Origin: Pseudomonas saponiphila
Lineage (GTDB): Bacteria > Pseudomonadota > Gammaproteobacteria > Pseudomonadales > Pseudomonadaceae
Assembly: GCF_900105185.1 (NCBI RefSeq)
Contig: NZ_FNTJ01000002.1
Span: forward strand, 1,488,001 to 1,552,000
Length of the DNA stretch: 64,000 nucleotides
Direction of reading: 5' to 3'
In this document: positions 29,435-36,943 of the stretch, piece after piece
Position numbering within the stretch: position 1 is the stretch's first letter
Layout: the number at the start of each line of letters is the position of its first letter
The notes under the pieces: generated by a model
The model's input: only the letters and a program-made list of their open reading frames with translations
What the model was told of the DNA's origin: nothing
Database searches by the model: none
Made by a program: the position numbers and the translations under genes

Positions 29435-30084
29435 CAAAAAATCCCTGGTCGACCAGGCCCTGGAGCAACTGCGCAAACGCATCAACAACGGTGTCTGGCG
29501 GGTCGGCCAGCGCTTGCCCACCGAACCGGAACTGGCCCAAGAACTGGGCATCAGCCGCAATACGGTGCGCGAAGCCATGCGGGTGCTGGCGTTCTCCGGA
29601 CTGATCGAGATCCGCCAGGGCGATGGCAGTTACCTGCGGGCGGTGGCCGATCCACTGGACATGCTCCAGGCGCTGTCGCAGTGCTCTCTGGAACAGGCCC
29701 GGGAAACCCGGCAGATCCTCGAAGTGGAGGCGGTCGGCCTGGCGGCCCTGCGTCGCACCGACGAGGACCTGCAGGACTTGAAGCAAGCCTTGCAGGCCAG
29801 CAGCGGGCATTTTCACGGCGACCTGGAAAGTTACATCGCCTGCGACCTGGTGTTTCACCAGCGCCTGGTGGATGCCGCCCACAATCCGACCCTCAGCCAG
29901 CTGTACCGCTACTTCTCCAGTGTGGTCGGCGCGCAGTTGCGCCAGACCTTGACCCAGGCTCCGCGTCGCCAGGACGTCTTCGATCTCCATCAGCACCTGC
30001 TGGATGCCATCGAACAGGGCGACCCCGAGCGGGCCAAGAAGCTGTCCCGCCAACTGATCAACGAATCCTGAATCCGAGACCTTC

Positions 30085-31377
30085 ATGTCCAATCACCAGG
30101 TACCCCCGAATACCCCGTCTGCTCCTCGGCGTCCTGCCGAGCTCGAAGAGCTGCTGATCGACGCCGAGGCCGATGACGAGGAGCTTCAGCAGGCCCCGCC
30201 CGCGGTACGTCGGCCCTGGCTGTTGCTGCTGGGGCTGATCCTGGTGGCGCTGAACCTGCGTCCGGCGCTGTCGAGCATGGCGCCGTTGCTCAGTGACGTA
30301 TCCCAGAGCCTGGGCCTGTCGGCGGCCAAGGCGGGGTTGCTGACCACCTTGCCGGTGTTGTGCCTGGGTTTGTTCGCGCCTTTGGCGCCGCTGCTGGCCC
30401 GGCGTTTTGGTGCCGAGCGGGTGGTGCTGGGGATTCTCCTGACCCTGGCCCTGGGCATTGTGCTGCGCAGTTCCCTGGGGGAGTTCGGGGTCTTTGCCGG
30501 GAGCATCCTGGCCGGCGCCAGCATCGGCGTGATCGGCGTGCTGCTGCCGGGCATCGTCAAACGCGACTTTGCCCGGCATGCGGGCACCATGACCGGGGTC
30601 TACACCATGGCCCTGTGCCTGGGCGCGGCCATGGCGGCCGGGGCCACGGTGCCCTTGAGCCAGCACTTCGGCAACAGCTGGGCCATGGGACTGGGCTTCT
30701 GGGTCGTGCCGGCCATGGTGGCGGCGCTGTTCTGGCTGCCTCAAGTGGGGCAGAAACACGGGGCTCACCATGTCGCCTTCCGTGTGCGCGGGTTGCTGCG
30801 CGATCCGCTGGCCTGGCAGGTGACCCTGTACATGGGGCTGCAATCCTCTCTGGCCTACATCGTGTTTGGCTGGTTGCCGTCGATCCTGATCGGCCGCGGG
30901 CTGACCCCGACCCAGGCGGGGCTGGTGCTGTCGGGTTCGGTGATCGTGCAACTGGCCAGCTCCCTGGCGGCGCCCTGGCTGGCGACTCGCGGCAGGGACC
31001 AGCGCCTGGCCATCGTGATGGTCATGCTGATGACCCTGGGCGGCCTGTTCGGCTGCCTTTATGCGCCGCTGGACGGCTTGTGGGGCTGGGCCATTCTCCT
31101 GGGCCTGGGGCAGGGCGGCACTTTCAGCCTGGCCCTGACCCTGATCGTCCTGCGTTCGCGGGACTCCCATGTGGCCGCCAACCTGTCGAGCATGGCCCAG
31201 GGCATCGGCTACACCCTGGCGTCCATGGGGCCGTTTGCGGTGGGGCTGGTGCACGACTGGACCGGTGGCTGGAACGCCGTGGGCTGGATCTTCGCGGTGC
31301 TGGGCAGCGGGGCGATCATCGCCGGGCTGGGCGCGGGTCGTGCGCTGTATGTGCAGGTGCAGAGCGAGAAAATCTAA
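30085..31377 (+). CDS. CynX/NimT-family MFS transporter
   Basis: 430 residues. A cytoplasmic tail of about 45 residues (acidic ELEELLIDAEADDEELQQ) precedes twelve membrane segments. LNLRPALSSMAPLLSDVSQS is the family signature of CynX/YeaN (cyanate or 2-nitroimidazole exporters); the segment FARHAGTMTGVYTMALCLGAA also fits. Substrate unknown. It lies 13 bases after the GntR gene that the IS disrupts, so it may have lost its normal promoter or its control, or now depend on readthrough or a promoter at the IS end. Confidence 0.88.
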   Translation: MSNHQVPPNTPSAPRRPAELEELLIDAEADDEELQQAPPAVRRPWLLLLGLILVALNLRPALSSMAPLLSDVSQSLGLSAAKAGLLTTLPVLCLGLFAPLAPLLARRFGAERVVLGILLTLALGIVLRSSLGEFGVFAGSILAGASIGVIGVLLPGIVKRDFARHAGTMTGVYTMALCLGAAMAAGATVPLSQHFGNSWAMGLGFWVVPAMVAALFWLPQVGQKHGAHHVAFRVRGLLRDPLAWQVTLYMGLQSSLAYIVFGWLPSILIGRGLTPTQAGLVLSGSVIVQLASSLAAPWLATRGRDQRLAIVMVMLMTLGGLFGCLYAPLDGLWGWAILLGLGQGGTFSLALTLIVLRSRDSHVAANLSSMAQGIGYTLASMGPFAVGLVHDWTGGWNAVGWIFAVLGSGAIIAGLGAGRALYVQVQSEKI

Positions 31378-31386
31378 CGAGCCTCA

Positions 31387-31417
31387 CTGTCGGTATTTGC
31401 CGCGCAAATGCCGATAG
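31387..31417 (+). terminator. Hairpin after the MFS gene
   Basis: CTGTCGGTATTTGC and GCAAATGCCGATAG form a 14-bp stem (two G-U pairs) around CGC, ten bases past the stop. No T-run follows; it may be a weak terminator or a stabiliser. Confidence 0.5.
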
Positions 31418-31476
31418 TCATCTCAAGGCGTGCGGATTATTGTGCTGGCATCCCTTTGCCCTTCCGGAGTCCGCCC

Positions 31477-31947
31477 ATGAGCGATGCCCACCGCGCCCTG
31501 ATCACCGAGTTCTACCAGGCCTTTCAGCGTCTGGATGCCGAGGCCATGAGTGCCTGCTATACCGAGGACGTTGTTTTCAGTGATCCGGCCTTTGGCGAAT
31601 TGCGCGGACGTGATGCCGGCGACATGTGGCGCATGCTCACCAGCCGGGCCAAGGACTTTTCCCTGACTTTCGATCAGGTGCGCGCCGACGAGCGTTCAGG
31701 GGGCGCGCACTGGGTGGCCACCTACCTGTTCAGCCAGACCGGCAACACCGTGATCAATGACATTCAGGCGCGCTTCGTGTTTCGCGACGGCAAGATTTGC
31801 GAGCACCACGATCATTTCGACCTGTGGCTCTGGGCGCGTCAGGCCCTGGGGGTCAAGGGCCTGTTGCTGGGCTGGACACCCCTGGTGAAAAACGCCGTTC
31901 GCGCTCAGGCCCGCAAAGGCCTCAAGGCCTTCCAGAGCGGTCGCTGA
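31477..31947 (+). CDS. SnoaL-like / NTF2-fold protein
   Basis: 156 residues from the ATG at 31477. The N-terminus ALITEFYQAFQRLDAEAMSACYTEDVVFSDPAF is the typical opening of the SnoaL-like cone fold, and the end of the barrel has IQARFVFRDGKICEHHDHFDLW. Such proteins are small enzymes or ligand binders (isomerase-, cyclase-like), but no substrate can be assigned. A charged helical tail (KNAVRAQARKGLKAFQ) extends past the domain. Own unit, followed closely by the GIY-YIG gene. Confidence 0.85.
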   Translation: MSDAHRALITEFYQAFQRLDAEAMSACYTEDVVFSDPAFGELRGRDAGDMWRMLTSRAKDFSLTFDQVRADERSGGAHWVATYLFSQTGNTVINDIQARFVFRDGKICEHHDHFDLWLWARQALGVKGLLLGWTPLVKNAVRAQARKGLKAFQSGR

Positions 31948-32001
31948 AAGCCATCCTCTGCTAAGATCGCGGCTTGTTATCCACAGGCCTCGATTATTCT
32001 T

Positions 32002-32322
32002 GTGAGCCGTCCAGATCCACTCCCCGAGATTGCCGCCGAACCGCCCGCGCCTGCCAGCAAACCCTGGTTTGTGTACCTGGTGCGCGCGGCCAATGGCGCC
32101 CTTTACTGCGGTATCAGCGATGACCCGGTGAAGCGCTTTGCCAAGCATCAGAGTGGCAAGGGCGCGCGCTTCTTTCTTTCCAGCCCGGCGGTGGCCCTGG
32201 TCTACACCGAAGCCTGCCGAGACAAGAGCGAGGCCCTGCGCCAGGAGCGGCTGATCAAAAAACTCAGGAAGAGCGCCAAGGAGTGCCTGGTGGCTTCTGC
32301 CAGTGCAATCGCATCAATCTGA
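32002..32322 (+). CDS. GIY-YIG nuclease domain protein (UPF0213/YhbQ-like)
   Basis: 106 residues from a GTG at 32002. A short Pro-rich N-terminal tail precedes a single GIY-YIG domain: [17 protein letters not shown], with the later Arg ([10 protein letters not shown]) and Glu ([13 protein letters not shown]) typical of the nuclease fold. The E. coli relative YhbQ is a small nuclease-like protein of poorly known role. A perfect DnaA box (TTATCCACA) lies 25 bases upstream of its start. Confidence 0.88.
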   Translation: MSRPDPLPEIAAEPPAPASKPWFVYLVRAANGALYCGISDDPVKRFAKHQSGKGARFFLSSPAVALVYTEACRDKSEALRQERLIKKLRKSAKECLVASASAIASI

Positions 32323-32410
32323 CTGATAGGTTCTCATCAGTTGGATCTGTAGGCCGTCCACGGATTGCGCGCTAAGCTTCAGCGCTCTCCTTCTTGTGGC
32401 GGACCCCAGC

Positions 32411-33346
32411 ATGTCAGAGTTGATTCTCCACCATTACCCGACCTCTCCCTTCGCGGAAAAAGCCCGCTTGCTCCTGGGGTTCAAGGGCCTGTCCTGGCGT
32501 TCCGTGAAGATTTCCCCGGTCATGCCCAAACCCGACCTGACGGCCCTGACCGGCGGCTATCGCAAGACCCCGGTGTTGCAGATCGGCGCGGACATCTATT
32601 GCGACACGGCCCTGATCGCGCGCCGCCTGGAGCTGGAAAAGAGCTCGCCGGCGCTGTTTCCCGAAGGCCAGGAAATGATCAGCGCGACCTTCGCCGCCTG
32701 GGTCGACTCGGTGGTGTTCCAGCATGCGGTGACCCTGGTGTTCCAGCCCGAGTCGGCCGCCGTGCGCTTTGGCAAGCTACCGCCTGAAGCGGTCAAGGCC
32801 TTCATGGCCGACCGCGCCGGGCTGTTCAGTGGCGGCAGTGCCAGCCGCCTGCCCCTGGATGTGGCCAAGCATCAGTGGCCGACCATCATGGCGCGTCTGG
32901 AGCAGCAACTGCAGCGCGAGCCGGGGGACTTCCTGTTTGGCGAGCCGTCGATTGCCGATATCGCCCTGGCTCACTCGCTGTGGTTCCTCAAGGGCACGCC
33001 GGTGACCGCACCGCTGGTGGACGAGTATCCGGCGGTATCCGCCTGGTTGGCGCGGGTGCTGGGCTTTGGTCATGGCTCCTTCACCGAGATGAGTGCCGAA
33101 GAGGCCCTTGAGGTGTCGCGCAACGCTACTCCGGTGGCGCTGCCGGATGAGCAGTTCGTCGACCCCAATGGTTTTGCGGCGGGGCAACAGGTGGTGATTG
33201 CGGCGACCGACTATGGCGTCGATCCGGTGGCGGGCGAGTTGCTGTTTGCCGGTACTGAAGAGTTGATCCTGCGTCGCGAGGATCCGCGCGCCGGCCTGGT
33301 GCACGTGCATTTTCCACGCCTGGGCTTCCACATCCAGGCGCAGTGA
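32411..33346 (+). CDS. Glutathione S-transferase-family protein
   Basis: 311 residues from the ATG at 32411. N-terminal thioredoxin-like domain ILHHYPTSPFAEKARLLLGF with the conserved cis-proline in YRKTPVLQIG and CDTALIARRLE; then an all-helical domain with FLFGEPSIADIALAHSLWFL. A C-terminal extension of about 90 residues (from about 220) goes beyond a normal GST and has no recognised motif. Substrate unknown. No strong ribosome site. Confidence 0.82.
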   Translation: MSELILHHYPTSPFAEKARLLLGFKGLSWRSVKISPVMPKPDLTALTGGYRKTPVLQIGADIYCDTALIARRLELEKSSPALFPEGQEMISATFAAWVDSVVFQHAVTLVFQPESAAVRFGKLPPEAVKAFMADRAGLFSGGSASRLPLDVAKHQWPTIMARLEQQLQREPGDFLFGEPSIADIALAHSLWFLKGTPVTAPLVDEYPAVSAWLARVLGFGHGSFTEMSAEEALEVSRNATPVALPDEQFVDPNGFAAGQQVVIAATDYGVDPVAGELLFAGTEELILRREDPRAGLVHVHFPRLGFHIQAQ

Positions 33347-33366
33347 TCGGCTAGAAACCTGCTGGT

Positions 33367-33434
33367 GTAGGAGCTGGCTTGCCAGCGAAGGCGTCCTCAA
33401 GATCAGTGCACGATCTGCGGCTTCGCCGGCAAGT
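33367..33434. repeat. REP pair after the GST-like gene
   Basis: GTAGGAGCTGGCTTGCCAGCG (33367-33387) and the partial inverse GCTTCGCCGGCAAG (33421-33434), enclosing AGATC-AGTGCAC-GATCT. Confidence 0.75.
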
Positions 33435-33454
33435 GCCTCCCGCCAGGCTCTGTA

Positions 33455-33606
33455 CGAATAGTTTTGAGACAAAGGTCAGGCAAGGCGAAAACGGTCGAGG
33501 AACGGCCGGGGTCGCGTTCGACTTTACGGGTTGTAAACGAGCATTCCGATCGGACTCGTGCACGAGGCCGTTTTCAACGCAGCATCACCGAGTATCAAGG
33601 CTTTTC
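33455..33606. repeat. Mid-size intergenic element, not a REP
   Basis: About 150 bases of non-coding sequence, running from TTTTGAGACAAAGGTCAGGC to the grx stop. GAAAACGG (about 33488-33495) and CCGTTTTC (about 33569-33576) are inverse repeats, with CTCGTGCACGAG just inside, giving a long imperfect fold. I have an impression of having seen this sequence between genes in other pseudomonads, which needs a search. It may be a MITE-like repeat or a structured RNA. Confidence 0.45.
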
Positions 33607-33969
33607 TTACAAAGCCTTAGGTTGCAGCGCCGCCATGATGGCCTCGGGATCGTAGGTGCGGATCAGGCTGCCATTCACGTCCAGGATCGGAATCCCGGCA
33701 CCGCCCAGGGCGCTATAGGCCTTGCGCGCCTCGGCATCTTTCTCGATGTCGAACTCGCGGTAGGGAATGCCCTTCTGATCGAGAAAGCGCCGGGTGGCCT
33801 TGCAGTAGCCGCACCATTGGGTGGCGTAGAGCACTACCCGGGCCTGGTTGCGGATCTCTTCGCTGACCACCGCCGAAGGGTTGAACAGGCGCTCGATCTT
33901 GCCCCAGTGCTGGTAGATCACCACCACCAGCAGGATCAGCAAGAACTTCTTCAATACCCCCTGGAGCAT
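33607..33969 (-). CDS. Membrane-anchored glutaredoxin-family protein
   Basis: 120 residues. An N-terminal membrane helix (KFLLILLVVVIYQHW) anchors a glutaredoxin-like domain with active site YATQWCGYCKATR (CGYC), the cis-proline region GGAGIPILDVNG and a Grx-type C-terminus. Likely faces the periplasm or cytoplasmic surface as a thiol-disulfide exchange protein; the partner is unknown. Its ATG overlaps the yejK stop by one base (TGATG), so they are co-translated. Confidence 0.86.
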   Translation of the reverse strand: MLQGVLKKFLLILLVVVIYQHWGKIERLFNPSAVVSEEIRNQARVVLYATQWCGYCKATRRFLDQKGIPYREFDIEKDAEARKAYSALGGAGIPILDVNGSLIRTYDPEAIMAALQPKAL

Positions 33970-34973
33970 CAGTTGCGGCGCTTGAGCTGGTCAGTCAGCT
34001 GGGTCGGCAGGCCCTTGATGATCAGGGTCCCGGCTTCTTCGTCGTACTCGATCTTCGAGCCCAGCAGGTGGGCCTCGAAGCTGATGGACAAGCCTTCGGC
34101 GCGGCCGGTGAAGCGGCGGAACTGATTGAGGGTGCGTTTATCCGCAGGAATCTCCGGCGACAGCCCGTAATCCTTGTTGCGGATGTGATCGTAGAAGGCC
34201 TTGGGGCGGTCTTCGTCGATCAGTTCCGAGAGTTCTTCCAGGCCCATGGGTTCGCCGAGCTTGGCCTGGCTGCTGGCGTACTCCACCAGGGTCTTGGTCT
34301 TTTCCCGGGCCGACTCTTCCGGCAGATCCTCGCTCTCGACGAAGTCACTGAAGGCCTTGAGCAGGGTGCGGGTTTCGCCCGGGCCGTCGACGCCTTCCTG
34401 GCAGCCGATGAAGTCGCGGAAGTACTCCGAAACCTTCTTGCCGTTCTTGCCCTTGATAAAGGAGATGTACTGCTTGGACTGCTTGTTGTTCTGCCACTCG
34501 GAGATGTTGATCCGTGCCGCCAGGTGCAACTGGCCCAGGTCCAGGTGGCGCGATGGCGTCACGTCCAGCTGGTCGGTCACCGCCACGCCTTCGCTATGGT
34601 GCAGCAGGGCGATGGCCAGGTAGTCGGTCATGCCCTGTTGATAGTGGGCAAACAGCACGTGACCGCCCACTGACAGGTTGGATTCCTCCATCAGCTTCTG
34701 CAGGTGTTCCACCGCCACCCGGCTGAAGGCGGTGAAGTCCTGGCCGCCGTCCAGGTATTCCTTCAGCCAGCCGCTGAAGGGGAAAGCGCCGGACTCGGGA
34801 TGGAACAGGCCCCAGGCTTTGCCCTGTTTGGCGTTATAGCTTTCGTTGAGGTCGGCGAGCATGTTCTCGATGGCCGCGGACTCTGCCAGTTCGGAGTCTC
34901 GGGCATGCAGAACTGCGGGGCTGCCGTCGGGTTTTTTGTCGATCAGGTGGACGATGCAATGACGGATCGGCAT
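33969..34973 (-). CDS. yejK: YejK/NdpA nucleoid-associated protein
   Basis: 334 residues of the 37-kDa nucleoid-associated family: [17 protein letters not shown] start, [49 protein letters not shown] in two segments. E. coli YejK associates with the nucleoid and modulates topoisomerases. It lies divergent from the HU gene, both being nucleoid proteins. Followed by the grx-like gene with one-base overlap. Confidence 0.94.
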   Translation of the reverse strand: MPIRHCIVHLIDKKPDGSPAVLHARDSELAESAAIENMLADLNESYNAKQGKAWGLFHPESGAFPFSGWLKEYLDGGQDFTAFSRVAVEHLQKLMEESNLSVGGHVLFAHYQQGMTDYLAIALLHHSEGVAVTDQLDVTPSRHLDLGQLHLAARINISEWQNNKQSKQYISFIKGKNGKKVSEYFRDFIGCQEGVDGPGETRTLLKAFSDFVESEDLPEESAREKTKTLVEYASSQAKLGEPMGLEELSELIDEDRPKAFYDHIRNKDYGLSPEIPADKRTLNQFRRFTGRAEGLSISFEAHLLGSKIEYDEEAGTLIIKGLPTQLTDQLKRRN

Positions 34974-35367
34974 GGGCTTCTCGGCTGATTGAAGGGGGAG
35001 GGCGGGCTCCCCGAAAAAGTGCCCAGTGTACCGCAGCCGAGGGTTCGGGCGCGGTTTGCCAGGCGATGAACGGCTCGTCGGTAACGCTTATGCATTTTTT
35101 TACCGATTTAGAGCAATAAAGCTGACCAAATGGCTAGGTAGAGGCGGATATTTCCCCGTCTGTGTGCTAGTTTTGCCCGGTCTTACGCGATGTCTCAGCG
35201 TTAAGCGTGCATTCAGCATTTGTCGGGTCGAACCAAACCCTGATTTCGGTATCTATAACCCCGATCTGTCGTGGTTGTAACCGGGGTGCCAGATTCACAA
35301 GATCTGGCTCGATGGCTGACACTGCACTCTGCAATCCAAATGAATTTGATAGGGAAGGAACACCACA
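34974..35367 (+). promoter_or_regulatory. Shared upstream region of yejK and HU, with a structured HU leader
   Basis: 394 bases without a gene. Close to HU lie two stems: ACCCCG (35258-35263) with CGGGGT (35282-35287), and GCCAGAT-TCACAAG-ATCTGGC (35288-35308). The AT-rich part at about 35090-35130 (ATTTTTTTACCGATTTAGAGC) and TATCTATAACC (35249-35259) are candidate promoter pieces, but I cannot place a firm -35/-10 pair. Confidence 0.45.
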
Positions 35368-35649
35368 ATGGCTATTACTAAAGACCAACTGATCGCTGAT
35401 ATCGCTGAAGCTATCGACGCGCCGAAAACCACCGCGCGTAACGCTCTGGACCAACTGGCCCAGATCGTTGCTGATCAATTGGAAAATGGCGGCGAAATCA
35501 CTCTGCCAGGTATCGGCAAGCTGAAAGTGACCGAGCGTCCTGCCCGTACTGGCCGTAACCCATCGACTGGCGCTGCCATCGAAATCGCTGCCAAGAAAGT
35601 TATCAAGCTGGTTGTGGCTAAAGGCCTGACCGACGCTGTTAACAAGTAA
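35368..35649 (+). CDS. hupN: HU-family DNA-binding protein (HupN-like)
   Basis: 93 residues with the HU arm: ITLPGIGKLKVTERPARTGRNP in pieces GIGKLKV and RPARTGRNPSTG, the proline-tipped beta-ribbon that enters the minor groove. N-terminal helices MAITKDQLIADIAEAIDAP. Acts as a dimer to bend and compact DNA. Its position next to yejK and rlmF fits the HupN type of pseudomonads, rather than HupA or HupB. AAGGAA precedes the ATG; codon use is that of a highly expressed gene. Confidence 0.9.
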   Translation: MAITKDQLIADIAEAIDAPKTTARNALDQLAQIVADQLENGGEITLPGIGKLKVTERPARTGRNPSTGAAIEIAAKKVIKLVVAKGLTDAVNK

Positions 35650-35660
35650 TACTTGCAGTG

Positions 35661-35693
35661 AAACCGTGCTCAGAAGTTCTCCGGGCACGGTTT
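35661..35693 (+). terminator. Hairpin terminator after HU
   Basis: AAACCGTGC (35661-35669) pairs with GCACGGTTT (35685-35693); the tail GTTTGTGTG is T-rich only in part. It lies 11 bases past the HU stop, between convergent genes. Confidence 0.7.
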
Positions 35694-35742
35694 GTGTGAC
35701 ACCGATTCACGCAAGGTGAATCGTCATTGAATCCCCGCCTCT

Positions 35743-36768
35743 TTAGCTCTTCCTGACCCAACGTTCCTGGCTCCAGGCCTGTTGCTGTGCCTTGTCCTTG
35801 AAGGTCCAGGCGACGAAGCGGCTCTGTTTCTGTCCCTGGGACATCTCTACCACCTGACTTTCCAGGGCTCCGGCCTTTTTCAGCGCGCTTTCAATCGCCG
35901 GCAGGTTCGAGGCCTTTGACACCAGTGTGCTGAACCACAGCACTTGCTGGCCGACGGCTGTGCTTTCGCTGATCAACTGGCTGACGAAGCGGATCTCGCC
36001 GCCTTCGCACCAGAGTTCCCGGGCCTGCCCGCCAAAGTTCAGCACCGGCAGCTTGCGCTTGGGATCGGCCTTGCCCAGGGCTCGCCATTTGCGCTGGCTG
36101 CCGCGGGTGGCTTCATCCAGCGAGGCATGGAACGGTGGGTTGCACATCGTCAGGTCGAAACGCTCGCCGCCTTCCAGCAGGCCGTTGAGGATCTGCTTGG
36201 GGTTGCCTTGCTGGCGCAGGTTGATGGCCTTGCTCAGGCCGTTGGCCTGGACAATCGCCTTGGCGGCGGCCAGGGCGGTGCTGTCGATGTCCGAGCCGAG
36301 GAACTGCCAGCGGTAGTCGCTGTAGCCGATCAGCGGGTAGATGCAATTGGCGCCGACCCCGACGTCCAGCACCCGCACTGCCGCGCCACGGGGGATCTCC
36401 CCCTGGTTGTGGCTGGCCAGCAGGTCGGCGAGGAAGTGCACGTAATCGGCGCGACCGGGAACTGGCGGGCACAGGAAGTCCGCCGGAATGTCCCAGTGGG
36501 CAATGCCGTAGAAGGCCTTGAGCAGGGCGCGGTTGAACACCCGCACGGCGGCCGGGTCGGCGAAGTCGATACTTTCCTTGCCGTAGGGATTGAGGATCAC
36601 GAACTGCCCCAGTTCCGGGGTGCTCTTGATCAGTTGCGGGAAGTCGTAACGCCCCTGGTGACGATTGCGCGGATGCAGGCTGGCCTTTTCCCGGGGCGCG
36701 GCGGTTTTGGCCGGGGAGGCGGGTTTGGGCTTTTTGCGCGCAGGCTTGTGGGTATTGGGGGCGGTCAT
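35743..36768 (-). CDS. rlmF: RlmF, 23S rRNA m6A1618 methyltransferase
   Basis: 341 residues. A basic Lys/Pro/Ala N-terminal tail (about 1-30) leads into [16 protein letters not shown], the signature of RlmF. SAM motif [16 protein letters not shown] and the adenine N6-methylase motif NPPFHAS are both present. Methylates A1618 of 23S rRNA. It is convergent with the HU gene and is followed by the valS unit upstream. Confidence 0.95.
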   Translation of the reverse strand: MTAPNTHKPARKKPKPASPAKTAAPREKASLHPRNRHQGRYDFPQLIKSTPELGQFVILNPYGKESIDFADPAAVRVFNRALLKAFYGIAHWDIPADFLCPPVPGRADYVHFLADLLASHNQGEIPRGAAVRVLDVGVGANCIYPLIGYSDYRWQFLGSDIDSTALAAAKAIVQANGLSKAINLRQQGNPKQILNGLLEGGERFDLTMCNPPFHASLDEATRGSQRKWRALGKADPKRKLPVLNFGGQARELWCEGGEIRFVSQLISESTAVGQQVLWFSTLVSKASNLPAIESALKKAGALESQVVEMSQGQKQSRFVAWTFKDKAQQQAWSQERWVRKS

Positions 36769-36891
36769 GGGGGATCGTTTCGGGGGTGGTTCAAAGTGGC
36801 GGGCATTGTCACACAGGAACAGCGGTAAGTTTCAAGCGGTGAGCGACAAGTGATGGACGCGTATCTCCTTGGCGCATGAGACAACGCGCAT

Positions 36892-36919
36892 AAAAAAGGG
36901 AGGCCGTTGCCGGCCTCCC
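36892..36919 (-). terminator. Intrinsic terminator of valS
   Basis: Minus strand: GGGAGGCC-GGCAAC-GGCCTCCC followed by TTTTTT (36897-36892). It lies 25 bases past the valS stop. Confidence 0.92.
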
Positions 36920-36943
36920 TCTTTCACATCGCGCGAATCGCCG

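Larger units (their letters stand above)
26764..30071 (+). pseudogene. GntR/FCD-family regulator gene split by an IS21 element
   Basis: Removing bases 26787-29427 and one copy of the CCCTGAT duplication joins 26764-26786 to 29435-30071 as one frame of 219 codons, beginning MSETSPLIKKSLVDQALEQL. The rebuilt protein has a winged helix (ELAQELGISRNTVREAMRVL) and an FCD ligand domain (FHQRLVDAAHNPTLSQLY). The IS sits between codons 7 and 8. A shortened form could start at a TTG (29514), but it would lack the first helix of the winged domain. The stop is 13 bases before the MFS gene, so the two were probably one operon. Confidence 0.9.

Noticed and set aside
29514..30071. A separate intact GntR gene starting at a TTG after the IS
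   Set aside because: It lacks the first helix of the winged domain, which is found across the IS in the same frame; it is the 3' part of the split gene.
35026..35280. Plus-strand ORF of 84 codons between yejK and HU
   Set aside because: No family features and no ribosome site; it covers the likely HU promoter and leader.
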